Assembly (NCBI GenBank): GCA_022760475.1
Contig: JALEFZ010000096.1
Span: 1 to 64,000 of the forward strand
Direction of reading: 5' to 3'
Source: Bacteroidia bacterium
GTDB taxonomy: Bacteria; Bacteroidota; Bacteroidia; J057
DNA length: 64,000 nucleotides
Part shown: positions 43,035 through 53,169 of the stretch, piece by piece
Layout of the letters: each line of letters opens with the position of its first letter
How positions within the stretch are numbered: position 1 is the stretch's first letter
Translations under genes and position numbers: made by a program
The notes under the pieces: generated by a model
Database searches by the model: none
What the model was told of the DNA's origin: nothing
What the model saw: the letters and a program-made list of their open reading frames with translations, nothing else

Positions 43035-44120
43035 ATGTCCCTCACCACAAGCAAAATCATCCTCATCATCCTGGTAGCAGCTAACTTACTTTCCTGCAGG
43101 GGGCAAGTCAGGTCTTCTACGTCTGCTCAGTTAGAGAATACGGCATTTAAGAATGGAACACTCGTCTCGGAAATCGATCAACAGATCTGGGCAATCCATC
43201 AAGACTCCAAAGGGAATTTTTGGTTCGGCAGCAATGGAAAGGGTATTTATCATTTTGATGGTCAAAATCTAAGGCAATTCACCACCAATGATGGTTTAAC
43301 TCACAATCAAGTTCGGGGAATTCAGGAGGATGAACTTGGAAATATTTACATTGAAACTCACCAAGGGGTAAGCAAATTTGATGGGACGGATTTCAACAGC
43401 CTGAAACTGGTCAAATCACCTACCAACGAATGGAAACTTGAGCCCAATGATTTATGGTTCAGTTGCAATGGAAATGCAATGGATGTCTATCGATCCGATG
43501 GGATATATTTATATGAGCTCCAAATTCCTAAACAAGAAATTGAGGAGGCACTAGGAATCGAAGAAAATAAGCAGAGATTCAATCCTTACACAGTTTACGG
43601 CATTGATAAAGACAAAAACGGAAATTTGTGGCTGGGGACCCTACTTGCAGGTGCATTTCGCTATGATGGAAATTCATTTCTTTGGATTGGCGAAAAAGAA
43701 CTTTCAGAATTGCCTGATGGGAGGGTACCGGGGGTTCGCTCCATGTTGGAAGATCGAGATGGCAATTTTTGGTTGAGTAATTTTTATAGCAAATACACCA
43801 TTCAGACAAATACGAACAAAGGCTATATAAAACAGAAAGCCGTTGAACTGGATGAGGAGCTTGTCAAGGATAAGATACTTTACTTCAACTCAGGAATTAT
43901 AGATAAGGCAGGAAATTTATGGATGACTACCTACAGGGGAGGTGTATGGAATTATGATGGAAATAGCCTTAATAATTATGAAGTAAAAAATGAAAAGGAG
44001 CATCTGCTCTTGGTTTGTATTTACCAGGATAAGGAGGGAATGATCTGGTTAGGGACAAACAACGATGGGGTTTACAAAAAGGTAGGGGAAGATTTTGTAA
44101 AATTTGAACCAGTTAAATAG
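43035..44120 (+). CDS. Two-component-regulator-type propeller lipoprotein
   Basis: The 361-residue protein has a lipoprotein signal (IILIILVAANLLSC) and several Reg_prop blades of the form NFWFGSNGKGIYHFDGQNL, NLWLGTLLAGAFRYDGNSF, NLWMTTYRGGVWNYDGNSL and MIWLGTNNDGVYKKVGEDF. These domains normally form the periplasmic sensor of hybrid two-component systems in Bacteroidota, where they bind glycans. Here there is no membrane helix, kinase or receiver, and the protein is anchored as a lipoprotein. It may be a stand-alone glycan-binding protein or a shortened derivative. No kinase gene is adjacent. Confidence 0.85.
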   Translation: MSLTTSKIILIILVAANLLSCRGQVRSSTSAQLENTAFKNGTLVSEIDQQIWAIHQDSKGNFWFGSNGKGIYHFDGQNLRQFTTNDGLTHNQVRGIQEDELGNIYIETHQGVSKFDGTDFNSLKLVKSPTNEWKLEPNDLWFSCNGNAMDVYRSDGIYLYELQIPKQEIEEALGIEENKQRFNPYTVYGIDKDKNGNLWLGTLLAGAFRYDGNSFLWIGEKELSELPDGRVPGVRSMLEDRDGNFWLSNFYSKYTIQTNTNKGYIKQKAVELDEELVKDKILYFNSGIIDKAGNLWMTTYRGGVWNYDGNSLNNYEVKNEKEHLLLVCIYQDKEGMIWLGTNNDGVYKKVGEDFVKFEPVK

Positions 44121-44406
44121 AACCTATTCACAAATACAGGATTAACGTTTGGAGCAATCCCCCACAAGGATAAATATGGCAAATGGTTTAGGTAACTGAT
44201 TCAGCCAATGTCGGAAAATTCAAGTTCCCTTAGGCTAAAAAATAAGTAAGCATCGGAAAATTATTGCAGGAAACATCATGCAGCATGAATTATAAAAAAT
44301 TAACTTCGAATTAGTGATTTTTTGAGTTTTAGAAGGGCCAACAATAATCCAGAAGGATGAATTTTGAATAGTTTCTTATTCTGATCGCAACAGTAAACCT
44401 GAATAC

Positions 44407-44796
44407 ATGAAGAAAATAAATCGATTAATGACGAATATCTGCTCCGACAAGCTCGTAGAAAGCAGAGATTTCTACGTCAAGTTATTTGACTTCAAGTTGG
44501 AGTTTGACAGTGATTGGTTCATTCACTTGGTATCCCAAGACCAAAAGCTGGAATTAGGCATCATAGATCGAACGAATGAGATTGTACCCAAAGAAGTCCA
44601 AAACAATCCGCAAGGATTTTACATTACATTCGTTGTTGACAATGCAGACGAAATCTTCAATATCGCAAAAGCAGAAAAGTTTGAAATCCTGAGTGAACCC
44701 ACGGATACCTTTTACGGACAAAGAAGATTGTTACTAAAAGATCCAAATGGCACATTGGTGGATGTTTCTTCTCCCATTCCAAATTTTGGGAGTTAA
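44407..44796 (+). CDS. VOC family (glyoxalase-like) protein
   Basis: The 129-residue protein is a single VOC unit: an N-terminal strand-helix ICSDKLVESRDFYVKLFDFK, the metal-ligand-like ELGII region, a DNADEIFNIAKAEKF helix and the closing FYGQRRLLLKDPNGTLVDVS. VOC proteins include glyoxalases, dioxygenases and antibiotic-binding proteins; the ligand cannot be told. There is no signal peptide, so it is cytoplasmic. Nothing was recognised between it and the next gene at 45092. Confidence 0.88.
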   Translation: MKKINRLMTNICSDKLVESRDFYVKLFDFKLEFDSDWFIHLVSQDQKLELGIIDRTNEIVPKEVQNNPQGFYITFVVDNADEIFNIAKAEKFEILSEPTDTFYGQRRLLLKDPNGTLVDVSSPIPNFGS

Positions 44797-45091
44797 AATT
44801 TTCACATGCTCCACAGCCAAGGCTCTTGGATTAAAAGTTCTTCCCTCGTTCTTAAACTTGAAGTTGGTATTCCCTTTGCAATGGGGAACAACAATCCTGA
44901 ATTTGGCAATCAAAGAAGGAAAACAATTCCTATTTTCATTGCTGTAAGATTCAGATTTGCTAGACCTGATATATTGCCATTTATCAGCCGAGATAAATCA
45001 CCAGCCTTTCTTCCCACAATAGGTATTCCGCCATCATTCCACAACTGTATGGCGGCTTTCGAACACATTTACTCCTAATAAAAAACAGACT

Positions 45092-46234
45092 ATGAAAAAC
45101 AAAGGACTCGTTTTATCGATTCTGGCAACTCTATTTCTGGGAAATCTCCTCAACGCCCAAGACAAGTTTGACACAGAGCAGACAGAGGAAGAACAAATCA
45201 TTGCAGTTATCAGCAACTACATCAGCGGAACATCATACAGTTATCCAGATAAGTTGCTATCTGCCTTCATCCCAGGTGCAAATATGTTTCTCGATAAGGA
45301 TGGAGAGCCTCTCTATGTCATGAAAATTGAAAAATATGCCGAGATGGTTGGTAAAGGAGAGGCAGGGAAGTTCAATGGTAGAACTACAAATATTTTGTCA
45401 ATTGACAGATTTGAAGGCATTGCCACGGCCAAACTGGAAGTGATCATCCCAAGTTTTGGTAGAAGATTTGTAGACATGTTGCTCCTTAAGAAGCTGGATG
45501 ATGGGTGGAAGATCATCAGTAAAACAGCAGGAAGTGAGTTAAGCGAGAGAAAAGGAAACAAAGTACTGATCGTAACATCCAATGCCTCCAACAAAGAGAA
45601 TCCTTCCTTTTCTACAGGAAATAGTTTTTCGGAAGTTTCTATTGCCTATTTCGAGTACCAACATGCTGGCTATCATGTAGATTTTGTCAGCCCAAAAGGC
45701 GGTGAAATTCCACTGGCCTACATCAACCCCTATGACAGCATTCATATGGCTGCCTTGTACAATACAGATTTCATGTATGGCATATCCCACACAAAAAAGC
45801 CCTCAGAAATCAATCCATCAGAATATGACATCATTCTATTTACTGGGGGAAGTGCGCCCATTTTTGACATTCCTCAAAATGTGGAAATCCAAAAAATTGC
45901 CACAGATATCTATGAACAGAAAGGAGTCATTGCATCAGTTTGTCATGGGACAGCCGGAATTGTAAATATCAAAACCTCAAACGGAAAGTATCTGGTTGAT
46001 GGCAAAAAGGTAAACGGTTTTCCAGAAGAATATGAGAACAAAAACTCTGAACTCTACAAGAATTTCCCATTCATAATCGAGGATGAAATTGAGAAAAACG
46101 GAGGTACCTTTCTGCATGGAGAAAAAGCTAAATCCTACTATGTCACAGATGGAAGATTGGTAACAGGCCAGAACTTTCAATCATCCAAAATTGTGGCACA
46201 GAAAAGTGTAGAAATCAGTAAAAAGAGCCATTAG
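45092..46234 (+). CDS. Secreted fusion of NTF2-like and DJ-1/PfpI domains
   Basis: The 380-residue protein has a signal peptide (LVLSILATLFLGNLLNAQ). An N-terminal NTF2-like domain (about 30-145: EEQIIAVISNYISGTSYSYP) resembles putative lumazine-binding domains. The C-terminal DJ-1/PfpI domain (about 155-375) has VLIVTSNASN at its start, PKGGEIPL, DIILFTGGSAPIFD and the nucleophile elbow VCHGTAG with Cys284. The domain resembles Hsp31/HchA-like proteins, which act as glyoxalase III or protein deglycases. Location outside the cytoplasm and fusion to an NTF2-like domain are unusual. It lies 87 bp upstream of the S9 peptidase gene. Confidence 0.85.
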   Translation: MKNKGLVLSILATLFLGNLLNAQDKFDTEQTEEEQIIAVISNYISGTSYSYPDKLLSAFIPGANMFLDKDGEPLYVMKIEKYAEMVGKGEAGKFNGRTTNILSIDRFEGIATAKLEVIIPSFGRRFVDMLLLKKLDDGWKIISKTAGSELSERKGNKVLIVTSNASNKENPSFSTGNSFSEVSIAYFEYQHAGYHVDFVSPKGGEIPLAYINPYDSIHMAALYNTDFMYGISHTKKPSEINPSEYDIILFTGGSAPIFDIPQNVEIQKIATDIYEQKGVIASVCHGTAGIVNIKTSNGKYLVDGKKVNGFPEEYENKNSELYKNFPFIIEDEIEKNGGTFLHGEKAKSYYVTDGRLVTGQNFQSSKIVAQKSVEISKKSH

Positions 46235-46320
46235 GGATATTCGAAACAAGCAATTCCCTTCTTGCTTTATTTTTGTTACAATTGCTTAACTTCACCTTCC
46301 AATCTCTAACAAAACGGGTT

Positions 46321-48246
46321 ATGAAAAAGGTCCTGCTACTAACACTATCTACTATCTACCTGATAAGCTCCGCTTTCGGTCAGTCTAAGGTCATGACAGC
46401 TGAACAGCTCATCGAACTAAACCGGGTTTCTGCTGTCGGTTTGAGCAATGACGGCCAGCACGTAGTTTATAGAACTTCCACTTTTGATTTAAAGACCAAT
46501 AATCGCTCACGTAAATTGTACTCAGTTTCTGTGGATGGGGGTGAAATAAAAACCCTGGATGAAGTTGGTGGGCAGGTAAAGGATAAGAATGTTTCTCCTG
46601 ACGGGAAATGGAAAATCGCGGCAAAAGAAGTAAAACTGAAGAAAGTAAGTGGAATTGACCACTACGATGATGTTCCCAATTCCAATGTGTTCATTTATGA
46701 TCAACTCAACTACAGGCACTGGGACAGTTGGGAAGATGGTGCCTACAGCCATGTATTTTTACAATCCGCCAATGATGCAACTGATGGCGGAATAGATTTG
46801 ATGGAAGCAGAACCTTTTGACTGCCCTCAAAAACCCTTTGGGGGAGACGAAGATTATATATGGAGTCCTGATTCCAAGAAGGTATTATACGTTACCAAAA
46901 AATCAGCTGGTACCCAATACGCCGTCAGCACCAATTCAGACATCTACGAATACAACATAGAAACGAAGCAAACCACCAACCTTACTGAAGGAAACAAAGG
47001 TTATGATACAAGTCCTGCATTTTCTTCTCAAGGCACCCTTGCTTGGTTGCAAATGAAAAGGGATGGATATGAGTCCGACAAAAATGACCTCATCGTTAGG
47101 CTAGCTGATGGAGATGTGAACCTCACCAAAGATTGGGATGGAACAGTCAATGGCTTCATTTGGAGTGAAGATGGTTCAAAAATTTATTTTATCGCTCCGG
47201 TAGGCGGAACCGTCCATGCGTTTCAGATTGATGTGCCACGCAAGAAGAAAGGCAAAGCCAAACCCAAACAAATCTCTGATGGACAGTTCGATGTGAATGG
47301 CATCATAGGCCAAAGTGGAGATCACCTGATCGTGTACAGGAGAGACATGAACCATGCATCCGAGATTTATAATTTGAATCTCAAAACGGGTGAAATGAAG
47401 CAATTGTCCAAGGCAAATGATGAGATTTATAAAGACATCAAAATGTCTAGGATTGACAAGAGAATTGTCAAAACTACGGATGGCAAGGATATGGTTACCT
47501 GGGTAATTTATCCCCCTGACTTTGATCCAAAGAAAAAGTATCCCACCCTTCTATATTGCCAGGGAGGCCCCCAGGGTGCCCTGTCTCAATTCTATTCTTT
47601 CAGGTGGAACTTCCAGTTGATGGCGGCCAACGGCTACATCATCGTTGCCCCTAATAGGCGAGGAATGCCAGGCTATGGCGTCGAATGGAATGAACAAATA
47701 TCAAAGGACTATGGAGGCCAAAACATGGAAGATTACCTTTCTGCTATTGATGATGTGGCCAAGGAATCCTATGTTGATAAAGACAGATTGGGGTGTGTGG
47801 GAGCCAGTTATGGAGGATATTCTGTCTTTTATTTGGCATCAAGGCATGAGGGAAGATTCAAATCATTCATTTCTCATGATGGTATTTTCAACTGGAGATC
47901 CATGTATGGCACCACGGAGGAATTGTTCTTCGTGAACTGGGACCTTGGAGGGGCTTATTGGGACAAAGGAAATGCTGCTGCGCAGAAATCTTATTCCCAA
48001 TTCAATCCAGTGAACTTTGTAGACAAATGGGATGCTCCGATCATGATTATCCAGGGAGGAAAAGATTTCAGGGTACCTATCGGACAGGGATTGGAAGCCT
48101 TCCAGGCTGCCCAATTGCAAGGGATAAAATCCAAATTGCTATACTTCCCCGAAGAAAATCACTGGGTGCTTTCAGCACAAAATAGCCTGGTCTGGCAAAG
48201 AGAATTTTTCAAATGGCTGGATGAGACGGTAAAGGATGTTAAGTAA
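46321..48246 (+). CDS. S9 family prolyl oligopeptidase
   Basis: From ATG 46321 the 641-residue protein has a signal peptide (VLLLTLSTIYLISSAFGQ), an N-terminal beta-propeller (about 40-370) and a C-terminal alpha/beta hydrolase domain (about 395-640). The catalytic triad can be read as Ser496 (GASYGGY), Asp582 (GGKDFRVP) and His614 (ENHWVL), as in dipeptidyl/acylaminoacyl peptidases. It would degrade oligopeptides in the periplasm. A start at 46273 would add 16 residues before the signal. It follows the DJ-1 fusion gene and may share its transcript. Confidence 0.93.
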   Translation: MKKVLLLTLSTIYLISSAFGQSKVMTAEQLIELNRVSAVGLSNDGQHVVYRTSTFDLKTNNRSRKLYSVSVDGGEIKTLDEVGGQVKDKNVSPDGKWKIAAKEVKLKKVSGIDHYDDVPNSNVFIYDQLNYRHWDSWEDGAYSHVFLQSANDATDGGIDLMEAEPFDCPQKPFGGDEDYIWSPDSKKVLYVTKKSAGTQYAVSTNSDIYEYNIETKQTTNLTEGNKGYDTSPAFSSQGTLAWLQMKRDGYESDKNDLIVRLADGDVNLTKDWDGTVNGFIWSEDGSKIYFIAPVGGTVHAFQIDVPRKKKGKAKPKQISDGQFDVNGIIGQSGDHLIVYRRDMNHASEIYNLNLKTGEMKQLSKANDEIYKDIKMSRIDKRIVKTTDGKDMVTWVIYPPDFDPKKKYPTLLYCQGGPQGALSQFYSFRWNFQLMAANGYIIVAPNRRGMPGYGVEWNEQISKDYGGQNMEDYLSAIDDVAKESYVDKDRLGCVGASYGGYSVFYLASRHEGRFKSFISHDGIFNWRSMYGTTEELFFVNWDLGGAYWDKGNAAAQKSYSQFNPVNFVDKWDAPIMIIQGGKDFRVPIGQGLEAFQAAQLQGIKSKLLYFPEENHWVLSAQNSLVWQREFFKWLDETVKDVK

Positions 48247-48573
48247 TTGAGCTATAATTTCCCGGAAGAAAAATGGTGGATACCAGGGGAACCTCTTGAA
48301 AAAGAGAGTTTTTCAGGTATCCGATTCCGACTAAAGTACTGCTCCTTACTTCCTTGGTAAAATTTATTCCTTTAGAAGGTATATCAACTAAACATTGAGG
48401 TGGAAAAATTAAATTCAGTTTCAAATTTGAAGAAGGCTTGTCGAATCCATAGATAGAATTTTTGCTGAACCCAATCAGTACAGAAAGGGTCTTAAAGAGA
48501 TATACAACAGACTTACCAACAAGACCAGTTAAGCTGGGCTGACTCTTCTAGACCCTCCCCAATCCTCCTGAAG
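48247..48573. other. Intergenic gap without recognised gene
   Basis: A short open stretch (about 48451-48530) gives IDRIFAEPNQYRKGLKEI, which may be a gene remnant but lacks a start. No other feature was recognised before the FNR-like box at 48574. Confidence 0.4.
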
Positions 48574-48587
48574 GTGATAAAAATCAT
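48574..48587 (+). promoter_or_regulatory. FNR/CRP-like box upstream of hemN
   Basis: GTGAT-AAAA-ATCAT matches the FNR consensus TTGAT-N4-ATCAA at 8 of 10 positions and is itself nearly palindromic. It lies 83 bp before the hemN start. Oxygen-responsive control of hemN by FNR-type regulators is known in other bacteria. Confidence 0.45.
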
Positions 48588-48669
48588 GGCCAACCCTATG
48601 AATGGTTAGATATGTCTATGCTTAAGACTCTGTATATAGCAATGCATTCCCACAAATCAGGAAAAACGG

Positions 48670-50040
48670 ATGAGCACCTCATTGATTCAAAAATACAACA
48701 TACCTGGACCTAGATATACCAGCTACCCTACCGTTCCTTACTGGAAAGAAAATGGCGTTGATGCCCTTCAATGGGAAGAATTGGTTAGAGAATCCTTCAT
48801 AAATAGTAACCAAAGCGAAGGAATCAGCATTTACATCCATTTACCCTTTTGTGAGTCCTTGTGTACATTTTGCGCTTGTCATAAGCGCATTACCAAGAGA
48901 CATAGTGTAGAAGCACCATATATAGAAACCTTACTCAAAGAATGGGATCTTTACTGTGGTTTATTTCCAGAAAAAGCCCGAATCAAGGAGATACATTTGG
49001 GGGGAGGTACCCCAACATTTTTTAGCCCACAAAACCTGAAGAAATTAATCACGAAAATTCTCTCAAAGGGAGAACTGGTGGATAATTTTGAATTTAGTTT
49101 TGAGGCTCATCCCAATAATACCAGCAGGGAACATTTGCAGACACTTTTTGACTTAGGATTTAGGAGAACCAGCTTCGGAGTTCAGGATTATGACCTGAAG
49201 GTTCAAAAGACCATCAATAGAATTCAATCTTTTGAACAGGTCAAACAAGTTACTACATGGGCTAGGGAAATTGGCTATCAATCAATTAGCCATGATTTAG
49301 TATTCGGATTGCCACATCAAACCATTGAAACCATGCTGGGCACCATCAACTTGACCAAGGAATTGAAGCCAGATAGAATTGCTTTTTACAGTTATGCACA
49401 TGTCCCATGGGTAAAAAACGTAGGACAAAGAGGATATAGTGAAAAGGATCTACCAAGTGCTGACCAAAAAAGGGCCTTGTACCAAGGAGGAAAGGAATTA
49501 TTGGATGAACTGGGATATGAGGAAATAGGCATGGATCATTTTGCATTGAAGAGTGATTCATTGTATAAGGCCACCCATCATAAAAGATTGCATCGGAATT
49601 TCATGGGATATACCTCAAATAAAACCGAACTCATGATAGGTCTTGGCATGAGTTCAATCAGCGATTCATGGCATGGATTCGCCCAAAATTTAAAAAGTCT
49701 GGAGGAGTATACTGAAAGTGTACATAGGGGTGAGTTACCCATTTTTAGGGGGCATACCCTTAACCATGAAGACCTGGTGGTCAGGAAACATATTTTGAAT
49801 ATCATGTGTAACTTCGAAACCTCATGGAGGGAAGAGAGTCTAAAATTTCCAGAGTTGGGAGAATGCCTGAATCGCTTGAAAGAAATGGAAAATGATGGCT
49901 TACTGATCATTGACCATGACAAAGAAAAGTTGACCTTACATAGCTATGCACGTCCCTTTGTTCGCAATGTATGCATGGCTTTTGATCTACATCTTCTTAG
50001 AAAAAAACCGTCTACGAGGCTATTTTCCATGACTATTTGA
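48670..50040 (+). CDS. hemN: Oxygen-independent coproporphyrinogen III oxidase
   Basis: The 456-residue radical SAM enzyme converts coproporphyrinogen III to protoporphyrinogen IX without oxygen in haem synthesis. It has the N-terminal GPRYTSYPT motif (about 13-21), the iron-sulfur cluster motif CX3CX2C (Cys61, Cys65, Cys68, followed by Cys70), the GGGTPTFFSP SAM-binding segment (about 115-124) and a C-terminal HemN domain. These features separate true HemN from HemW-like proteins. Length is normal. It is monocistronic here, with an FNR-like box upstream, which suits induction at low oxygen. Confidence 0.95.
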   Translation: MSTSLIQKYNIPGPRYTSYPTVPYWKENGVDALQWEELVRESFINSNQSEGISIYIHLPFCESLCTFCACHKRITKRHSVEAPYIETLLKEWDLYCGLFPEKARIKEIHLGGGTPTFFSPQNLKKLITKILSKGELVDNFEFSFEAHPNNTSREHLQTLFDLGFRRTSFGVQDYDLKVQKTINRIQSFEQVKQVTTWAREIGYQSISHDLVFGLPHQTIETMLGTINLTKELKPDRIAFYSYAHVPWVKNVGQRGYSEKDLPSADQKRALYQGGKELLDELGYEEIGMDHFALKSDSLYKATHHKRLHRNFMGYTSNKTELMIGLGMSSISDSWHGFAQNLKSLEEYTESVHRGELPIFRGHTLNHEDLVVRKHILNIMCNFETSWREESLKFPELGECLNRLKEMENDGLLIIDHDKEKLTLHSYARPFVRNVCMAFDLHLLRKKPSTRLFSMTI

Positions 50041-50287
50041 TTTAGAGATTCTTGTAAGCAGATTATTTTTGATTCAATATAAGTGCAGATATTTGGCATT
50101 ATTGTAGGACATGCTTATAACTTTAGTAAGATTACCAGGAGAAAGCAGGAAATGGAAAGGGATGTACTTGTTGACCTGCAGCCATGGTAGAAGGCTAATC
50201 GTAGGTTTCCCTACTTATGAAAATTAGAAGCTATATTCATAGCGTTCTCCTAAAATAGCACGCCATCCAATCCCTATATCCGCAAAT

Positions 50288-51997
50288 ATGCAAAATCATT
50301 ATAAGCTCCTCACCTTATTCATGGCACTCCTGATAATTGCTTCAGGCTGTACACAGGATACATCAAAAAATCAACAGCCTCGGCCTAACATTGTCTTGAT
50401 TGTTGCAGATGATTTGGGTTTTACTGATTTGGGTTGTTTTGGTAGTGAAATACGCACCCCTAACCTTGATCGATTAGCTTCCACAGGCTTACGAAATACC
50501 TCTTTTCACACAGCTCCTATGTGTTCACCCACCAGAGCCATGCTTCTCACGGGGGTAGATAACCACCGCAACGGTTATGGGACCATGGAAGGAGACTGGG
50601 CGGAAAACCAAAAAGGGGTAAGGGGCTATGAAGGATACCTGAATTTTGACGTCGTTACTTTTCCCAAACTGCTTCAAGCCAGCGGATATCACACCTCCAT
50701 AGCAGGAAAATGGCATCAGGCCTTTCCCGCTGACAATGAGGCCTTATGGCCAGATAAACGTGGATTTGATCGCTCGTTTTGCATTTTGCAAGGTGGAGCT
50801 GGGCACTTGGACGATATGCAGCCCATGTTTTCCTTCTACAAAAAATCCCTTTATTTCGAAGACAATGGTTTGATAGACACTCTTCCCAAAGGCTTTTACT
50901 CCTCTGACTTTTACACTCAAAAAGCGATGGAATACATCTCGGAAAGTGTGGAAGAGAATAAGCCATTTTTCTCTTACGTTGCCTATACAGCTCCTCATTG
51001 GCCACTTCAGGTCCCAGATGAATACATAGACCTCTACAAAGGCAGATATGACAAGGGTTATGAAGCACTTGCAGCAGAACGTATTGCCCACGGCAAAAAA
51101 CTTGGCATCATGTCAGCGAAGACTTCTATGCAGAAACTTACTCCCAATGTAATCCCCTGGCAAGAACTCAGCTATGAAGAAAAGGCAAAATCTTCAAGGA
51201 CAATGGAGGTATATGCAGCAATGGTTGAAAGGCTTGATGCCAATATAGGTAAGCTCATTGAACACCTAAAATCACTCAATCAATACGAAAATACCCTTAT
51301 TATATTCATGTCTGACAATGGAGCTGAGGGAAACAACATCTTCAACATAGTGGATACCAGAGAATGGGTCTCTGAAAACTTCGATAACAGCCTGGAAAAT
51401 ATGGGGCGAAAGAATTCTTATATTTTCACGGGCCCCTCATGGGCTCAGGTTAGCTCTTTGCCATACAAATGGTATAAGGGGTTTTCGACAGAAGGAGGAG
51501 TTAGATGTCCCTTGATCATCAGTTTTCCTAAATGGATGACCTATGCCGGGAAAATTAGCGATGATTTCATTTCGGTAAAGGACTTGGCTCCTACCATCCT
51601 TGAGTTTGCCAGCGTGGAACATCCGGATTCCGTATTCAATGGCAGAAAAATATACCCCATGGATGGGAGTTCGCTGAAAGATTGGCTGGAAGGAAAACGT
51701 GAGTACGCTCACAAAAGTGATAAGGCACATTGCTGGGAGTTATATGGCCGAAGGGCTGTGCTCAAGGGCGATTGGAAAGCAGAATTCTATGATGAACCAT
51801 ACGGCAAAGGTATTTGGGAACTGTATAACCTCAAGGAAGATCCATCTCAAAACATGGATTTGGCAACAAGCGAAACGGACAAACTGACTGAGTTAATGGC
51901 CGATTGGGATGAATATGCCCTTCGCTATGAACTAACCCTTCCCAATGTAAAGGTGGGTTATGGTGAAGATGAGGTATGGAGGAAGATTCCGAATTAA
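50288..51997 (+). CDS. Sulfatase family lipoprotein (arylsulfatase)
   Basis: The 569-residue protein has a lipoprotein signal (FMALLIIASGC) and the type I sulfatase fold. The N-terminal metal site is VLIVADDLGFTDLG. The formylglycine motif CSPTR starts at Cys79 (MCSPTRAMLLTG). GKWH, and the C-terminal metal ligands in MSDNGAEGNN, complete the site. Formylglycine must be installed by FGE or an anSME, whose gene is not in the window. It hydrolyses sulfate esters outside the cytoplasm, likely from sulfated algal polysaccharides or aryl sulfates. No SusCD pair is adjacent. All catalytic residues appear present. Confidence 0.93.
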   Translation: MQNHYKLLTLFMALLIIASGCTQDTSKNQQPRPNIVLIVADDLGFTDLGCFGSEIRTPNLDRLASTGLRNTSFHTAPMCSPTRAMLLTGVDNHRNGYGTMEGDWAENQKGVRGYEGYLNFDVVTFPKLLQASGYHTSIAGKWHQAFPADNEALWPDKRGFDRSFCILQGGAGHLDDMQPMFSFYKKSLYFEDNGLIDTLPKGFYSSDFYTQKAMEYISESVEENKPFFSYVAYTAPHWPLQVPDEYIDLYKGRYDKGYEALAAERIAHGKKLGIMSAKTSMQKLTPNVIPWQELSYEEKAKSSRTMEVYAAMVERLDANIGKLIEHLKSLNQYENTLIIFMSDNGAEGNNIFNIVDTREWVSENFDNSLENMGRKNSYIFTGPSWAQVSSLPYKWYKGFSTEGGVRCPLIISFPKWMTYAGKISDDFISVKDLAPTILEFASVEHPDSVFNGRKIYPMDGSSLKDWLEGKREYAHKSDKAHCWELYGRRAVLKGDWKAEFYDEPYGKGIWELYNLKEDPSQNMDLATSETDKLTELMADWDEYALRYELTLPNVKVGYGEDEVWRKIPN

Positions 51998-52067
51998 GCT
52001 GGGATTCGCATAGATGGTGGCGGTCATTAAGAAAATACTTGTTGAGTCCATAGGACAAACAAAAGCC

Positions 52068-52101
52068 TGAAATCCTTTAGTATTTCCTTGAAATCCTTTA
52101 G
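52068..52101 (+). promoter_or_regulatory. Direct repeat with 21-bp phasing, candidate AraC operator
   Basis: TGAAATCCTTTAG occurs identically at 52068-52080 and 52089-52101, an offset of exactly 21 bp. This is the classical spacing of AraC half-sites. It lies 68 bp before an esterase gene that is followed by an AraC regulator gene. Confidence 0.55.
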
Positions 52102-52168
52102 ACTCTGCTTTTGTTATAAGTGTAATTGATGTCCAGAATCAAATGATGATGTTTTCTATCATAAAAGA

Positions 52169-53131
52169 ATGGACATGACTGTAACAAAAGAAATGTATGA
52201 AAAGGAACTACAGGCCCATTATGACCAGTATAGATTCCTTGTTTCAGTAAATTCAAAAAGATGGAGCTTGAACTTAATGACTCGCATGGTCAGGCTATCC
52301 AAGGGACAGAAGGTTAAATCCGTAGTCAATGAAACGCAGGCTGTTCCGAGCACCATGACCAAGGGGCATAACATTCGCACCAGGGTCTTTCGACCTGAAG
52401 GAAGTACCAAAGCATTGCCTGCCATGTTGTACTTACATGGAGGTGGCTACATGATGGGATTACCTGAAATGGCGAATGTTTTTTACGCAGACATACTGAA
52501 AAGAAGGGATATTGTCATTTTTGCACCTGATTACAGGCTTTCTCAGAAAGATCCATTTCCTGCCGGTTTCAATGATTGTTATGACGTACTCCTTTGGATG
52601 CGAGATAATGCAGAGGAACTCAACATAGATCCCAATAACTTTATCATCGCAGGGCATAGCGCAGGTGGTGGAATGACTGCTGCAGTAACGCTAAAAGCCA
52701 GGGACACCCAGGATGTCAATTTGGCTTTTCAAATGCCTATTTACCCCATGCTTGACCACAGAATGATGACAGAATCTTCCAAGATGCTTGGCTCCACCAT
52801 GTGGGATGGAAAAATTAACGCATTCGCCTGGAATCTTTACCTGAGAAACCTGCAAGGGGAAGTTCCAGCCTATGCTTCTCCTGCCTTGAACGAGGACTAC
52901 AGTGGATTTCCACCAACAATTAGCTTTGTAGGAGATTTAGAACCATTTCACGATGAAAACTTAGCCTATATCGATGCCTTGAAGAATGCAGGTATTCCGG
53001 TTAAATTTAAAGTATTTAAGGGCGGTTATCATGGATTTGAAGTTGGTTCTCCTGAAACAAGGATGGGCAAAGCAGCGAACGAGTTCCAATTGGATGCCTT
53101 TGAAGAGTTTTATGACAAATATGTTCAGTAA
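52169..53131 (+). CDS. Alpha/beta hydrolase, hormone-sensitive lipase family esterase
   Basis: The 320-residue protein lacks a signal peptide and is probably cytoplasmic. It has the HSL-family HGGG oxyanion motif (90-93), the nucleophile elbow GHSAGG with Ser164, a probable acid in the FVGDLEPFHDE segment and a C-terminal His in KGGYHGFE. It hydrolyses short acyl esters. Starts at 52169 and 52175 are both possible. The AraC gene begins 38 bp after its stop, and a 21-bp-phased direct repeat lies upstream, so both genes probably form a regulated unit for uptake or use of an esterified compound. Confidence 0.9.
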   Translation: MDMTVTKEMYEKELQAHYDQYRFLVSVNSKRWSLNLMTRMVRLSKGQKVKSVVNETQAVPSTMTKGHNIRTRVFRPEGSTKALPAMLYLHGGGYMMGLPEMANVFYADILKRRDIVIFAPDYRLSQKDPFPAGFNDCYDVLLWMRDNAEELNIDPNNFIIAGHSAGGGMTAAVTLKARDTQDVNLAFQMPIYPMLDHRMMTESSKMLGSTMWDGKINAFAWNLYLRNLQGEVPAYASPALNEDYSGFPPTISFVGDLEPFHDENLAYIDALKNAGIPVKFKVFKGGYHGFEVGSPETRMGKAANEFQLDAFEEFYDKYVQ

Positions 53132-53169
53132 GTAGTTGGGTTTTAGTTCTGTACAATTAAACTATAATT

